A DNA stretch of 62,472 bases from a bacterium (GCA_029560815.1 JAKQKF010000019.1:1-62472), one strand, 5' to 3'; numbered from the stretch's first letter, positions 1 to 10,084 are shown. Notes: generated from the letters alone by a model not told the origin. Translations and numbers: made by a program.

Positions 1-3000
1 GATGACGGCATCACTCCGACGATCCGGCATGCCTACTACTACGATGACGGCAGCGGCAGTTCGCCCGCAGTGACCGGAGCGCATGCGGGCAATCAGACCG
101 CTTTTGACGGCTACATCGACCGCATCGACCTGGAGTGGAGCGAGCCGATGAGTCCCACCAACATCACCGTCAACGACCAGATTTTCGGCGGACTGGGTTC
201 GACCATTCACAGTCTGGAGTCGATCGGAAGCTGGAACATGACCGGCCCCTCCTGGAAGCGTTTCACGCTCTGGGTGCGCTCCAATGCCCCGAACAGCGGC
301 ATCACCCCGATCATGACCTACACCAAGCCGCTGAGCCTGACCGACCGTTTCCGCGAGGCGCCGACCGGGCAGTTCCAGTCTTATGCCGAGGATCATCCGC
401 GCGCTCTGACCGACAAGGCGGGTCCGGCGATCATCAGCGCCCATACCAAACGCGCCATGCGGCGTCAGCCCCTGGCGGCGGCGCTGGCCGACCGGCGCAT
501 CGAGGTGACCTTCAGTGAGCCGCTCGATTTTGCCAGTGTGCAGGGCGTCGATTTCACGGTCAACACCACTACGGCCAGCCCCAATCCCATCACCGCCATC
601 ATCTCTCCGACGATCTCGTCGACCTCTCCGAGCGCGGTCTATGAGTTTCAGCTCACGACCCCTTATGCGAGCGGTGATGAGGTCGGTTCGATGCAGTTTG
701 TCGCTGATCGTCAGGTCACCGACGTTGTCGCCAACTACAACGGCGAATCGTTGGCAGCGGCGCCGCCCACGGCTCCCTACAACGGCCCCGGGGCGATCAT
801 TCCCATCACCGATGGCATCTTTCCGATCATCACCCATGTGCTGACCCACGACGCCATTCTGCCCGGGGATCTGACCACCGGCGGCACCAACGGCTGGGGC
901 TATCTCGACTATGTCGATGTCCTGTTTGACCATGCCATGAACACCGCCCGCGTCAGCACCTCCGGTCTGCAGGTGACCGGGGAGGGCCTCGTCACCATCG
1001 GCGGCACAGGCACCTGGGTGGCACCCAACACCCTGCGCGTGATCCTGACGGCGACAACGCCGAAGGTGGCCAACACCGGCCTTCTCCCGCGCGTGACCTA
1101 TACCAATCCCGGCGATCCCAACGGACTCAACGAGCCGGTGAACCTGGGTCTGGCTGAAGCCCTTTACAGTTCGGACATTACCGTCTCCTCGACCAACGGT
1201 CTGGCTGTGCAGATCATCGACAACGCCGGGCCGGCCATCATCCGTGCCCTGACGGCGGGGACCAAGCGCATCCGCCTGGTCTTCAGCGAAAAGGTGAACA
1301 CGGTGAGCTGGCCAACGACGCCGGCGCCGGGACTGCCGTCACCTCTGTTCAAGTGGTTTGTCGGGACTTCCAATTATGACGTCTCCGGCATTCAGGTCTA
1401 CTTCACCGGCATGACTCCCTCCCGCAGGGACAGCATCGTCTACCTGAACCATACGGGAGTGGCCTGGACCAAGAACGACAGCGGCGCCATCAACTACCGG
1501 GCGCAAGGGGTGGTCTGGGATCTGGCTTCCTCGGCGAACGGCAACCTGCAGTATGACGATGATGTCAGCCTCAGCGGCACGACACGGCGTCTGCTCGGTT
1601 CGGATGTCAAGGTCGAGCGTGACAACATCCCGCCCATCCTGCTGCGCCTCGAGACGGTCGATATCGATGCGGACGGCAAGCTCGATCATTACCGCTTTTC
1701 ATTTGATGATCTCTCGCCCATCTATCCCAAACGCTCATTTGTTCCGGCCAACTGGACCATTACCGGCTATGACGGACTCAAGAGCAATCTGGGCGTCAAC
1801 CTGAATGTCTACAATCCCGGCTACGCCTATTATCAGCCGAGTGCCATCAACGCCTACGGCGATACGGTCGCGGCCTATGTCGCATTCAACGAGACCACGG
1901 CCGGCGGCCCGGCTCTGACCCCCTATGGCGGCGACACCGGCGATGTGCCGGATGTGGTCGTCCAGGCCACCAACGGGTTTGCCGACTGGGCGGATAATCC
2001 CATGGCGCCCCTGCCGGTGGGCATCACGATGGAGAGAGACGACGCGGGGCCGGCGATCATGAGCGCCAAGACCATCAGCCGCTTTGACGTCGAAGCCTTT
2101 ATGAGCGAGGATCTCTCCGACTGGTCGGTTTTCAGCTCTGATTTCTATCTGAATATGGCTCCCAACGCCAACTATTTCGGCGCCTGGCCGATCAAAGAGG
2201 CCAAAGAGGTTATCCCCGGCAAGGTGCTGATCAATACTTTCTTCTATTCCAGCTCCCTCGGCTGGGATCCCAAGAGCGAAGGCATCCTGCGCTTCGACGG
2301 TCAGGGGGTCGTCGAGGATGTCGTCAATCCCGTTACCAACGGCAATTACCAGACCGACTGGGTGACGGTGTCGAGCAATGCCGCCTGCACCTTTGTGATT
2401 CAGCCGGTGGTTTTCGGCGCTCAGGTGCGGGGTGTGCCCTTCGACGTCCAGGTCATTGCCCGGGACAAGTACGGCAACGTCGACAGGAATTTCGCCGGCT
2501 ATCTGACTTTTTCGACCAATCTGCAGCAGAACCAGATCGTTCTGCCCAGCGGTCCCAAGCAGTTGGTGGATGGCATCGGCACCTTCCGTTTCACCAGCTG
2601 GGTGAATACCTCCGATCTGGTCATCACCGCCTCGATCGCCACGGATGTCTATCCGCTCGATGCCGCCTCCAGCGGCCCGATCATGGTGATCGATCCGGTC
2701 ATCGATCAGCCGGACTATCTGACCGTCATGGATGTGCCCGGCGACCAGGGTGGTTTCGTCACCCTCAAGTGGCCCTTCTCCGCCAACCATCAGGGCATGG
2801 GCGCCACGCCGGTGATCAATTACTACGAAATCTTTTACACCATCAATGGCGAGGATACCCTCCACTACTGGCCGCAGCAGATCGCTGCCTATAATCCTTC
2901 GGGCACGGGCAGCACGATGATGACGGTCGATTTCCCGGTTGTCACCAGCGACTCCATCGCCTTCTATGTCCGGGCGGTCTGGGTGCCTCCCACCACCTCC

Positions 3001-4035
3001 GTCAAGGGCGGCGCTACGCTCTCGCTGCTGGAGACCAGGGCGGGCGATGTCCCGCTGGTTATCCACAGCCTGGGTGCGGAACAGTCGGTCACCTCGGTGC
3101 TCGGCGCGGCCGGAGCCTCCGTGGTTTCGGGAACGGCGATGGCCAAGGGACGGGCGATCGACAATATCGCACCGCTGGCACCTGCTCGCATGACAGCCGC
3201 CAGGGACGGCGCAGCCGTCAAGTTGCACTGGGGCCCGGTTACCAAGGGCGTCAACGGCACCCTCGAACGTGCCGGCTCCATTGCCTACAAGGTCTTTATG
3301 CACGAGACCAATCCCTACTTCAACCCGGATGACGAGGGGAGCCTGCTGGCGACCACAGCCGATACCAGCCTGATGGTCAGCACCGAAGCGCTGCGTCAGT
3401 ACTACGTCGTCCGCGCGATCGATGCCGATAACCAATCCGGTCTCTCCCGCCGCGTCGGCAAGTACGGCTTCAGCCTGGTCACGGCCGCCAAGGCGAGATA
3501 CAACTATATCTCCCTGCCTCTCGAGACCGAAATCAGCGATGCCAGAGAGCTCGCTGAAGCGATCGGTGCGGGGGTCAAGACGGTGCTCAAGATCGACCCG
3601 GCCACCAACGGCTACAGCATTTACTATCTGCCTGAGCTCAACTACCCGGCCACCCCCTTTGCGATCCACAAGGGTATGCCGGTACTGATCCAGGCCGATG
3701 AGAGTGCTCCGGCCAGCTGGTTTTACTGTGGTGCGGTTCCGGAAGCTGGCGAACTTCAGTTTGCTCTCAGCCGGGAACACAAGTTCAGCTACAACGAAAT
3801 CATCGTGCCGCTCGACCGGCCGGATATCACCAATGCCGCCGAGCTGGCCGCCGAGATCGGCGGGGTGGAAGTGATCCTCAGAATCGGCGCCGATGGCCGG
3901 GGTTTCAGCAACTACTGGCTGCCGTCGCTCAACTTCGGCAATCCGATGACGCCGTTCAGCGTAGCTCCGGGTGAACCGGTATTGATCCAGGTCAACAAGA
4001 CCGCGCCGGCTCTCTGGCCCACTCACACTCGTTAA
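1..4035 (+). CDS. Giant secreted multidomain protein, 3' part (5' end outside window)
   Basis: The frame is open from base 1, so the true start lies upstream; the GTG at 70 is only an internal codon. The visible 1344 residues look extracellular: Gly/Thr/Asn-rich beta-sandwich sequence without membrane segments. A motif of the form AGPAI(I/M) followed by an FSE-like strand recurs near residues 140, 410 and 685, which suggests repeated Ig-like (SbsA/bacterial-Ig type) modules. A fibronectin-III-like stretch lies around residues 1065-1160. The last 190 residues are two copies of an about 90-residue unit (each with YYLPELN or YWLPSLN, then PVLIQ). No T9SS sorting tail is visible at this C-terminus, but the next gene 15 bases downstream has one. 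Exact function is unknown; a surface or matrix protein is the likely role. Confidence 0.75.
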   Translation, partial: DDGITPTIRHAYYYDDGSGSSPAVTGAHAGNQTAFDGYIDRIDLEWSEPMSPTNITVNDQIFGGLGSTIHSLESIGSWNMTGPSWKRFTLWVRSNAPNSGITPIMTYTKPLSLTDRFREAPTGQFQSYAEDHPRALTDKAGPAIISAHTKRAMRRQPLAAALADRRIEVTFSEPLDFASVQGVDFTVNTTTASPNPITAIISPTISSTSPSAVYEFQLTTPYASGDEVGSMQFVADRQVTDVVANYNGESLAAAPPTAPYNGPGAIIPITDGIFPIITHVLTHDAILPGDLTTGGTNGWGYLDYVDVLFDHAMNTARVSTSGLQVTGEGLVTIGGTGTWVAPNTLRVILTATTPKVANTGLLPRVTYTNPGDPNGLNEPVNLGLAEALYSSDITVSSTNGLAVQIIDNAGPAIIRALTAGTKRIRLVFSEKVNTVSWPTTPAPGLPSPLFKWFVGTSNYDVSGIQVYFTGMTPSRRDSIVYLNHTGVAWTKNDSGAINYRAQGVVWDLASSANGNLQYDDDVSLSGTTRRLLGSDVKVERDNIPPILLRLETVDIDADGKLDHYRFSFDDLSPIYPKRSFVPANWTITGYDGLKSNLGVNLNVYNPGYAYYQPSAINAYGDTVAAYVAFNETTAGGPALTPYGGDTGDVPDVVVQATNGFADWADNPMAPLPVGITMERDDAGPAIMSAKTISRFDVEAFMSEDLSDWSVFSSDFYLNMAPNANYFGAWPIKEAKEVIPGKVLINTFFYSSSLGWDPKSEGILRFDGQGVVEDVVNPVTNGNYQTDWVTVSSNAACTFVIQPVVFGAQVRGVPFDVQVIARDKYGNVDRNFAGYLTFSTNLQQNQIVLPSGPKQLVDGIGTFRFTSWVNTSDLVITASIATDVYPLDAASSGPIMVIDPVIDQPDYLTVMDVPGDQGGFVTLKWPFSANHQGMGATPVINYYEIFYTINGEDTLHYWPQQIAAYNPSGTGSTMMTVDFPVVTSDSIAFYVRAVWVPPTTSVKGGATLSLLETRAGDVPLVIHSLGAEQSVTSVLGAAGASVVSGTAMAKGRAIDNIAPLAPARMTAARDGAAVKLHWGPVTKGVNGTLERAGSIAYKVFMHETNPYFNPDDEGSLLATTADTSLMVSTEALRQYYVVRAIDADNQSGLSRRVGKYGFSLVTAAKARYNYISLPLETEISDARELAEAIGAGVKTVLKIDPATNGYSIYYLPELNYPATPFAIHKGMPVLIQADESAPASWFYCGAVPEAGELQFALSREHKFSYNEIIVPLDRPDITNAAELAAEIGGVEVILRIGADGRGFSNYWLPSLNFGNPMTPFSVAPGEPVLIQVNKTAPALWPTHTR

Positions 4036-4050
4036 TCAGGAGGGATGGTC

Positions 4051-5007
4051 ATGAAACGCAAATTCACCTTTATCCTGTTTGGCCTGCTGGTGCTCGGCCT
4101 GTGCGGAACGGCCCTGCCACAGGAACCTCATATCATCGGCGGCAAGTTTCTCAACCCGGACGGTTCAGTGCCCACCGGGGGCGAAATCCAGTTCCAGGCC
4201 TTTTTGCAAAAATCGCCCGGGGACACCAGCGTTACCAGCTTCTGTTCCACCGGCGGCGGCTGGAGCGTCGAGGTCAAGCAGACCCCGATGATCTCTTACG
4301 CCAGCTGGGAAGCCGGTGATACCCTGGTGGTTGTCTTTGAAAATGTGCTGGAAACCAGCCCCTATTACGGTGCGAGCAAGATCGTCAAATATGCCACCAC
4401 CGACGATTCTCCTGAATTCGTGGGCAGCATCTCGCTGCCGGTCGAATTGACCACCTTCACTGCGGCGGTGAAAAACACCTCCATCAGCGACGTGGTGATG
4501 CTGGAATGGCGGACCGTGGGCGAGAGCAACAACCTTGGCTTCGACATTGAACGCAGCCTGGACGGTAAAAACTTCAGCAAGCTGGGTTTTGTCGCCGGCG
4601 CCGGATCGACCAATCTTGCACAGGGCTACGGCTTCACCGATGACCGGGTCGAGGTGGGCACCTATTTCTACCGCCTCAAGCAGATCGACCGCAACGGCGC
4701 TTTCACCTACTCGGATGTCCGCGAGGTGGAGGTCTCGGCCCCGCAGCGTTACGAGCTGACGCAGAATTTCCCCAATCCCTTCAATCCGCAGACCGACATA
4801 GTCTTCCGGGTCAAGGAGGAGGGGGTGGTGACGCTCAAGGTTTTCGATCTGCTCGGGCGGGAGGTGAGAACCCTGGTTGATGAGAAAAAGGGCGCCGGTG
4901 TGCATCGCATCACCTTTGATGCCCATACTCTTCCCTCCGGGGTCTATCTCTACAGTATCTCCATGGGCAGTTTCCATGAAGTGAAGAAGATGCTGCTGGT
5001 CAAGTAG
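4051..5007 (+). CDS. Secreted protein with T9SS type A C-terminal sorting domain
   Basis: The protein is 318 residues long. I chose ATG 4051 over ATG 4045 because AGGAGG at 4038-4043 is one base from the first but seven from the second. It begins MKRKFTF followed by a hydrophobic signal peptide. After a small beta domain there is a region starting SISLPVELTTF with FDIERS and YRLKQID, common in FCB secreted proteins just before the sorting tail. The last 85 residues are a type A sorting domain: NFPNPFNPQT, then VFDLLGREV, then LPSGVYLY, ending KKMLLVK. Export by the type IX system across the outer membrane and cleavage of the tail is the expected fate. It probably forms an operon with the giant protein upstream. 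The role of the N-terminal part is unknown. Confidence 0.85.
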   Translation: MKRKFTFILFGLLVLGLCGTALPQEPHIIGGKFLNPDGSVPTGGEIQFQAFLQKSPGDTSVTSFCSTGGGWSVEVKQTPMISYASWEAGDTLVVVFENVLETSPYYGASKIVKYATTDDSPEFVGSISLPVELTTFTAAVKNTSISDVVMLEWRTVGESNNLGFDIERSLDGKNFSKLGFVAGAGSTNLAQGYGFTDDRVEVGTYFYRLKQIDRNGAFTYSDVREVEVSAPQRYELTQNFPNPFNPQTDIVFRVKEEGVVTLKVFDLLGREVRTLVDEKKGAGVHRITFDAHTLPSGVYLYSISMGSFHEVKKMLLVK

Positions 5008-5126
5008 GCGTCATGGCTGCAGGCGTACTCTTTTCTCCAGGTAGGCGATCAGACGGTCCCTCCCCGTCTGAATGACCTACGCAGCCCGGCGTCATCGGAG
5101 CCTTTACCGTCCGCTGGCGCCTGAGA

Positions 5127-5160
5127 AAGCGGGACCCTTTGGGGTCCCGCTTTTTTATTT
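5127..5160 (+). terminator. Rho-independent terminator after the secreted-protein operon
   Basis: A perfect 9-bp stem (GCGGGACCC at 5129-5137 with GGGTCCCGC at 5142-5150), a 4-base loop and six T at 5151-5156. Confidence 0.9.
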
Positions 5161-5228
5161 GCGGTCATCCCGCCCGGGCGGTGCGGGCAAAAAAGCCTTG
5201 CATATTTGCCGGCTTGTAGCTATATTTA

Positions 5229-5256
5229 TTGGTTTTACTAGAAATATACCTATAAT
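5229..5256 (+). promoter_or_regulatory. Candidate sigma-70-type promoter of the parvulin chaperone gene
   Basis: TTGGTT at 5229-5234, a 16-base spacer and a perfect TATAAT at 5251-5256. The region is A+T-rich, unlike the G+C-rich surroundings. AAAGGA at 5266-5271 then serves as ribosome-binding site eight bases before the ATG at 5280. Confidence 0.6.
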
Positions 5257-5279
5257 TTTATCAATAAAGGATTCCAGCT

Positions 5280-7082
5280 ATGGCTTTGATGAAAAGCATG
5301 CGCAACAGCATGAAGACCATTCTGCTCATTCTGGTCTTTGCGTTCGTCCTGACGATCGTCGTGGATTGGGGTATGGGTGGTTTTAAGAGCAGCGCGCCGC
5401 AGGGAGTGATTGCCAAGGTCGACGGCCAGTCGATCCACTATGAAGAGTTTTCGAGCCGCCTGCAGAACGAACTGGCGGCCTATCGTGAGCAATCTGGCAG
5501 TGATCCGGAGGGCTATCAGCTCCAGCAGCTCGAGACGCGTGTTTTCGACAATCTGGTGCAGCAGCGTCTTCTCAACGAGGAGGTCAGGGCGGTCAAACTG
5601 AACGCCACGGACCAGGAGATCATCGACGAGATTTTCAATAATCCGCCGATGGAGCTGCGTCAGAATGAGGCCTTCCGGGACTCCACCGGGGCCTTTGACA
5701 TGCAGCGCTACCAGGCCGCGCTCAACAATCCCGGCGCGGGTGAGTTCTGGGCTTCGGTCGAAGAGTATCTGCGCACGACTCTGCCGATGCGCAAGCTGGA
5801 CAATCTTTTGCGCGCAACCGCAGTGGTCAGCGACCAGGAGGTCCGCGCCGAATTCATGAAGCGTCAGCTCAAGGCCGAGGCGGAGTACCTTCTGGTTCCG
5901 GCCAACGATTTCCTCGCCTCGGTCGCCAACCCGAGCGACGCCGAGATCAAGGCTTATCACAAGGCCCATGAAGAGGAGTTCAAGGAGCCGGAAAAGCGGA
6001 TCATCGAGTACGTGCTGCTCAATTTTGCGGCGACCCGGGCGGACTCCCAGGCCGTCGAAGAGCAGGTTCGCGAGATTCTCGCCGAAGCCCGCGGCGGAGC
6101 CGATTTTGCTGAACTGGCCCGCCTGAACTCCCAGGATCCGGGTTCGGCCGTCCAGGGCGGGGATCTCGGTTTCTTTGCCCGCGGCGCCATGGTCAAACCC
6201 TTCGAAGATGCCGCTTTTGCCGGCAAGCCGGGTGATATCGTCGGCCCGGTCGCCTCGCAGTTCGGCCTCCATATCATCAAGGTCGGCGAGCGCAAGACGG
6301 AAGAGGGCGAAGAGAAGGTGCAAGCCAGCCACATCCTGTTCAAATATGAGATGTCCCCGCGCACCCGCGAGGCTCTGCAGGAAGAGGCCGCCTACATCGC
6401 CGAAGCGGCGAAGGAACAGGATCTCAAGAGCATCGCCACGTCTGAAAACATCAAGGTGGAACGCACCGAACCCTTCACCGCTGGCGGTTTCATCCCCGGC
6501 ATCGGCATGGAGCCGAGGTTGAGCGGCTTTGTCTTCCGCAGCAGCGAGGGCACGGTGAGCGACGTCATCTATACCGAACGCGGCTACATCGTCGTCCGCG
6601 TCGCCGATATCATCCCCGAACATGTGAAATCCTGGAGCGATGCCCGGGAGACCATCACCGCCAAATTGAAGAACGACAAGGCGATGGCCCTGGCCAAGGA
6701 AAAGTGCCACTCTCTTTACGAGCAGGCCAGGTCGACCGGTTCCCTCGCGGGAGCGGCCGCCCAGATCGGCGCACAGGTCCAGCAGGCCGCTGAATTCACT
6801 TTCTCGAGCTACGTCGCCGGTGTCGGCCGCGAGCCCGGTTTCGTCGGCGCCGCTTTCGGCCTTCAACCCGGAGCTGTTTCTCAACCGGTCGAGGGGACGC
6901 GCGGCTATTATCTGATCAAGCTGCTGAACAAGAACTCCATCAATGAGCAGGAGTTCGAGACGCAGAAAGAGTCCCTGCGCGCCCAGCTGATGCAGCGCAA
7001 GCAGCAGAGCATTTTCGGGCAGTGGTACACCGGCCTCAAGGACAAGGCGGAGATCAAGGATTTTCGCAAGGATTATCTCTAG
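5280..7082 (+). CDS. Membrane-anchored SurA/PpiD-like peptidyl-prolyl isomerase chaperone
   Basis: This 600-residue protein has the PpiD layout. It starts with a short cytoplasmic tail, one transmembrane helix at about residues 13-32, and then a SurA-like N-terminal chaperone region (about 40-200, starting GVIAKVDGQSI). A well-conserved parvulin domain lies at about 237-337 with GGDLGFFARGAMVKPFEDA and GLHIIKVGER. Two further degenerate parvulin-like stretches follow (about 345-455 and 510-560), of which only the folds' GY and IKL ends are recognisable. PpiD-type proteins assist folding of proteins leaving the Sec translocon, which suits a genome full of huge exported proteins. It appears monocistronic, with its own promoter and terminators on both sides. 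An accumulation-associated or NifM-like foldase is the alternative but fits less well. Confidence 0.85.
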   Translation: MALMKSMRNSMKTILLILVFAFVLTIVVDWGMGGFKSSAPQGVIAKVDGQSIHYEEFSSRLQNELAAYREQSGSDPEGYQLQQLETRVFDNLVQQRLLNEEVRAVKLNATDQEIIDEIFNNPPMELRQNEAFRDSTGAFDMQRYQAALNNPGAGEFWASVEEYLRTTLPMRKLDNLLRATAVVSDQEVRAEFMKRQLKAEAEYLLVPANDFLASVANPSDAEIKAYHKAHEEEFKEPEKRIIEYVLLNFAATRADSQAVEEQVREILAEARGGADFAELARLNSQDPGSAVQGGDLGFFARGAMVKPFEDAAFAGKPGDIVGPVASQFGLHIIKVGERKTEEGEEKVQASHILFKYEMSPRTREALQEEAAYIAEAAKEQDLKSIATSENIKVERTEPFTAGGFIPGIGMEPRLSGFVFRSSEGTVSDVIYTERGYIVVRVADIIPEHVKSWSDARETITAKLKNDKAMALAKEKCHSLYEQARSTGSLAGAAAQIGAQVQQAAEFTFSSYVAGVGREPGFVGAAFGLQPGAVSQPVEGTRGYYLIKLLNKNSINEQEFETQKESLRAQLMQRKQQSIFGQWYTGLKDKAEIKDFRKDYL

Positions 7083-7147
7083 GCTCTGAAGCCGGCCTCC
7101 ATTTCCGGCCGGCTCTCCACCCATCCAGCCTAGTGCCCCATTTATGC

Positions 7148-7184
7148 GGCCCCGATGCCCCCGGCATCGGGGCCGTCTCTTTTT
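7148..7184 (+). terminator. Rho-independent terminator of the parvulin gene
   Basis: A 12-bp perfect stem (7148-7159 with 7163-7174), a 3-base loop and a T-rich tail at 7176-7184. The rest of the 7083-7386 intergenic region shows a weaker GGCCGG hairpin at about 7091-7112 and no gene. Confidence 0.9.
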
Positions 7185-7359
7185 ACGGCGCGATGACGGG
7201 CCAACCGCTTGCGGCCGGAGCCGGCAACAGCCGCGAAGAGAAGGTGTGGCCATCCGGAGAGCGGCTGCACGACCGGCCTTCCGCTTCAAGGCGGATCCGG
7301 TGAGCGGAGATTTTTCACCCTGCGGGAACAAAAACAGTGCGGGTGATGTTATTGCTTCT

Positions 7360-7384
7360 AAATAAGATCAAATTAGTCCTATTT
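7360..7384. promoter_or_regulatory. Candidate Rrf2-type operator in front of the suf operon
   Basis: AAATAAGA (7360-7367) and TCCTATTT (7377-7384) form an inverted repeat with one mismatch and a 9-base centre, in A+T-rich sequence that ends two bases before the regulator's ATG. Size, A+T-richness and position fit an IscR/Rrf2 operator for autoregulation. I see no clear ribosome-binding site between it and the ATG, and no convincing -10/-35 pair. Confidence 0.45.
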
Positions 7385-7386
7385 AA

Positions 7387-7803
7387 ATGTTCAGACTGGG
7401 AAAAAAAACCGAATACAGTATTTTGGCGCTCCGCTATCTCGGACGGAACGAGTCAATGACCGCGACCGTGAGGGAGATCGCCGCGGCCTGCCGCGTTCCA
7501 GCGCCGCTGCTCGCCAAGCTGTTGCAGCAGCTGGCCCGGAGCGGTCTGGTCCACTCACTGCAGGGGGTCAATGGAGGTTACCGCCTCAGGGGAGCGATTG
7601 CGGCGATCACGCTCGCCGAGGTGATCGAGGCCATCGAAGGCCCCTTCAAGGTCACGGCCTGCGGCGGCGTGGAGGGCCGGTGCAGCCGTTCAGGCTTTTG
7701 CGACCTGCGCAGTGCGATGGCGCCTGTTCAGGATCAGATGCTCAACTATTTACAAACCGTCACCCTGGCCGACCTGCAAGGTCCCCGGGGCAAAGAGGAT
7801 TGA
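7387..7803 (+). CDS. Rrf2-family transcription regulator of the suf operon
   Basis: This 138-residue protein starts MFRLGKKTEYSILALRYL, the usual Rrf2 opening, followed by a winged helix-turn-helix (about 25-60) with QLARSGLVHSLQGVNGGYRL. Near the C-terminal half it has cysteines at C96, C103 and C109 (ACGGVEGRC and GFCDL), which match the region that binds an Fe-S cluster in IscR, SufR-like and NsrR proteins. It is the first gene of the operon and abuts sufB (TGA then ATG with no gap), so it most likely senses Fe-S status and represses its own operon. No Shine-Dalgarno sequence is visible; the inverted repeat described above runs almost into the start codon. Confidence 0.88.
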   Translation: MFRLGKKTEYSILALRYLGRNESMTATVREIAAACRVPAPLLAKLLQQLARSGLVHSLQGVNGGYRLRGAIAAITLAEVIEAIEGPFKVTACGGVEGRCSRSGFCDLRSAMAPVQDQMLNYLQTVTLADLQGPRGKED

Positions 7804-9249
7804 ATGAGTACAGAAATGAACCAGCTTGAATCGCTGGCCAATCAGGAATACAAATACGGTTTTATATCGGATATCGACGCAGAGGCTCTGCCCAAGGGGC
7901 TGAATGAGGGGGTTATTCGCAGTATCTCGGCCAGGAAGCATGAACCAGAGTTCATGCTCGAATGGCGGCTCAAGGCTTTCCGTCACTGGCAGACCATGCA
8001 GGAGCCGCTCTGGGCCAATGTCAAATTCCCGCCCATCGATTATCAGGATATCATCTATTACTCCGCGCCGAAGAGCCACAGCGGGCCTAAAAGTCCGGAG
8101 GAGGTCGATCCCGAAATTCTCGCCCTTTATCAAAAGCTGGGCATTCCGCTTGAAGAGCAGCAGGCACTGGCGGGGGTGGCGGTTGATGCGGTGCTCGACA
8201 GTGTTTCGGTGGCCACGACCTTCAAGGAAAAACTTTCCAAACTCGGGATCATCTTTTGTTCCTTTTCCGAAGCGGTGCAGAACCATCCCGAGCTGGTGCA
8301 AAAGTATCTCGGCATGGTGGTGCCGTCGACCGACAATTTCTATGCGGCGCTCAATTCGGCGGTCTTTAGCGACGGCTCCTTCATCTATGTGCCCAAAGGG
8401 GTGCGCAGCCCGATGGAGCTTTCGACCTATTTCCGCATCAACGCCGCCAACACCGGTCAATTCGAGCGCACCCTGATCATCGCCGAGGAGGGGAGTTATG
8501 TCAGTTATCTTGAGGGGTGCACCGCCCCGATCCGCAAGGAGAATCAGCTGCATGCAGCGGTGGTCGAGCTCATCGCGCTGGACAACGCCGAGATCAAGTA
8601 CTCCACCGTGCAGAACTGGTACCCCGGCGACAAAGAGGGGCGCGGCGGCGTCTACAATTTCGTCACCAAGCGCGGGCTCTGCGCCGGAGTCAATTCGCAC
8701 ATCTCCTGGACCCAGGTGGAGACCGGTTCGGCGATCACCTGGAAATACCCGAGCTGTATCCTCAAGGGCGACAACGCCATCGGCGAATTCTATTCGGTCG
8801 CGATGACCAACCATCATCAGCAGGCGGACACCGGCACCAAGATGATTCATCTCGGCAAGAATACGCGCAGCACCATCGTCTCGAAGGGGATCTCCGCCGG
8901 CGTGAGCCAGAACAGCTATCGCGGTCAGGTCAAGGTGGCAAAGAGCGCCCTCAACGCCCGCAATTTTTCCCAGTGCGATTCGCTGCTGATCGGGGACAAG
9001 TGCGGGGCGCACACTTTTCCCTATATCGAAGTAAAGAACAGCACCGCCCAGGTTGAGCATGAAGCGACTACCTCCAAGATTGGCGATGATCAGATCTTTT
9101 ACCTCAATCAGCGCGGCATTTCGCGCGAGGATGCGGTTTCGATGATCGTCAACGGTTTTTGCCGGGAGGTTCTGGCGGAGCTGCCGATGGAGTTCGCGGT
9201 CGAAGCGCAAAAGCTGTTGAGCGTCAGCCTGGAAGGAAGTGTGGGTTGA
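7804..9249 (+). CDS. sufB: SufB, Fe-S cluster scaffold subunit
   Basis: The product is 481 residues, the usual SufB length. It contains the SufB core with long beta-helix stretches: [66 protein letters not shown] and [17 protein letters not shown]. The late cysteine in [15 protein letters not shown] fits the cysteine involved in cluster assembly, and the nearby histidine and glutamate ligand regions are present. With SufC and SufD it forms the SufBC2D complex in the cytoplasm where new Fe-S clusters are built. AGAGGA lies four bases before the ATG. It follows the Rrf2 gene directly. Confidence 0.97.
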   Translation: MSTEMNQLESLANQEYKYGFISDIDAEALPKGLNEGVIRSISARKHEPEFMLEWRLKAFRHWQTMQEPLWANVKFPPIDYQDIIYYSAPKSHSGPKSPEEVDPEILALYQKLGIPLEEQQALAGVAVDAVLDSVSVATTFKEKLSKLGIIFCSFSEAVQNHPELVQKYLGMVVPSTDNFYAALNSAVFSDGSFIYVPKGVRSPMELSTYFRINAANTGQFERTLIIAEEGSYVSYLEGCTAPIRKENQLHAAVVELIALDNAEIKYSTVQNWYPGDKEGRGGVYNFVTKRGLCAGVNSHISWTQVETGSAITWKYPSCILKGDNAIGEFYSVAMTNHHQQADTGTKMIHLGKNTRSTIVSKGISAGVSQNSYRGQVKVAKSALNARNFSQCDSLLIGDKCGAHTFPYIEVKNSTAQVEHEATTSKIGDDQIFYLNQRGISREDAVSMIVNGFCREVLAELPMEFAVEAQKLLSVSLEGSVG

Positions 9250-9298
9250 GCCGGCTGTGGAGTTGTCCGATACAACCAATCAGAGATGGAGAAATGGA

Positions 9299-10084
9299 AT
9301 GCTTGAAATAAAAGAGCTGCGGGTGGGCGTTGAGGGGCGGGAGATCCTCAAGGGGATTAACCTGAGCGTCCATCCGGGCGAGGTACACGCGATCATGGGG
9401 CCCAACGGCTCCGGCAAGAGCACACTGGCGCAGGTGCTGGCCGGCCGGTCCGGTTATGAGATTCTCGGGGGCGAAGTGCGCTACTCGGGACACGATTTGC
9501 TCGACCTCGAGCCCGAGGTGCGGGCCCGCGAGGGGATTTTTCTCGCATTTCAGTATCCGGTTGAGATCCCCGGGGTCAACACGACCTATTTTCTGCGCAC
9601 GGCCCTGAACGAGGTCCGTGCCCACCGCGGCGAGCCGCGGCTGAGCGCGGCTGATTTTCTCAAGCTGGTGCGCGCCAAGTTAAAGCTGGTGGAGATGGAT
9701 CCGGTATTTCTCAATCGTTCGATCAACGAGGGGTTTTCCGGCGGTGAGAAAAAGCGCAATGAGATCCTGCAAATGGCCGTCCTGGAGCCCAAACTGGCCT
9801 TGCTGGATGAGACCGATTCCGGGCTGGATATCGATGCCTTGCGTATCGTTGCCGGCGGGGTGAACCAGCTGCGCAGCGCGGACAACGCCTTTGTCGTAGT
9901 GACCCACTATCAACGGCTGCTCGAATATATCGTCCCCGATTTTGTCCATGTGCTCTACGACGGCCGTATCGTCCGTTCCGGCGACAAGTCCCTGGCTCTG
10001 GAGCTCGAGGCCAACGGTTATGATGAGATCAAGGGGAGCGGCAGCCGGACGGCGGCGGTTAATGCGGGGGCGGCGCATGAATGA
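9299..10084 (+). CDS. sufC: SufC, Fe-S assembly ATPase
   Basis: This is a soluble ABC-type ATPase of 261 residues. Walker A is GPNGSGKST at about 33-41, the Q-loop region reads FLAFQYPVEIPG, the signature is SGGEKKR, and Walker B plus switch is LALLDETDSGLDIDAL, the SufC form. I start at ATG 9299 (MLEIKELRVG) because GGAG precedes it and the longer reading frame adds 20 residues unlike any SufC. SufC powers conformational changes in SufBC2D. Its end overlaps sufD by eight bases, which suggests translational coupling. Confidence 0.96.
   Translation: MLEIKELRVGVEGREILKGINLSVHPGEVHAIMGPNGSGKSTLAQVLAGRSGYEILGGEVRYSGHDLLDLEPEVRAREGIFLAFQYPVEIPGVNTTYFLRTALNEVRAHRGEPRLSAADFLKLVRAKLKLVEMDPVFLNRSINEGFSGGEKKRNEILQMAVLEPKLALLDETDSGLDIDALRIVAGGVNQLRSADNAFVVVTHYQRLLEYIVPDFVHVLYDGRIVRSGDKSLALELEANGYDEIKGSGSRTAAVNAGAAHE

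Noticed and set aside
1735..4026. 763-residue open frame on the minus strand under the first giant protein
   Set aside because: Shadow frame with biased composition and no domain; the plus strand carries coherent Ig-like and Fn3-like sequence.
5250..7331. 693-residue minus-strand frame under the parvulin gene
   Set aside because: Runs through a terminator and promoter and has no recognisable domains.
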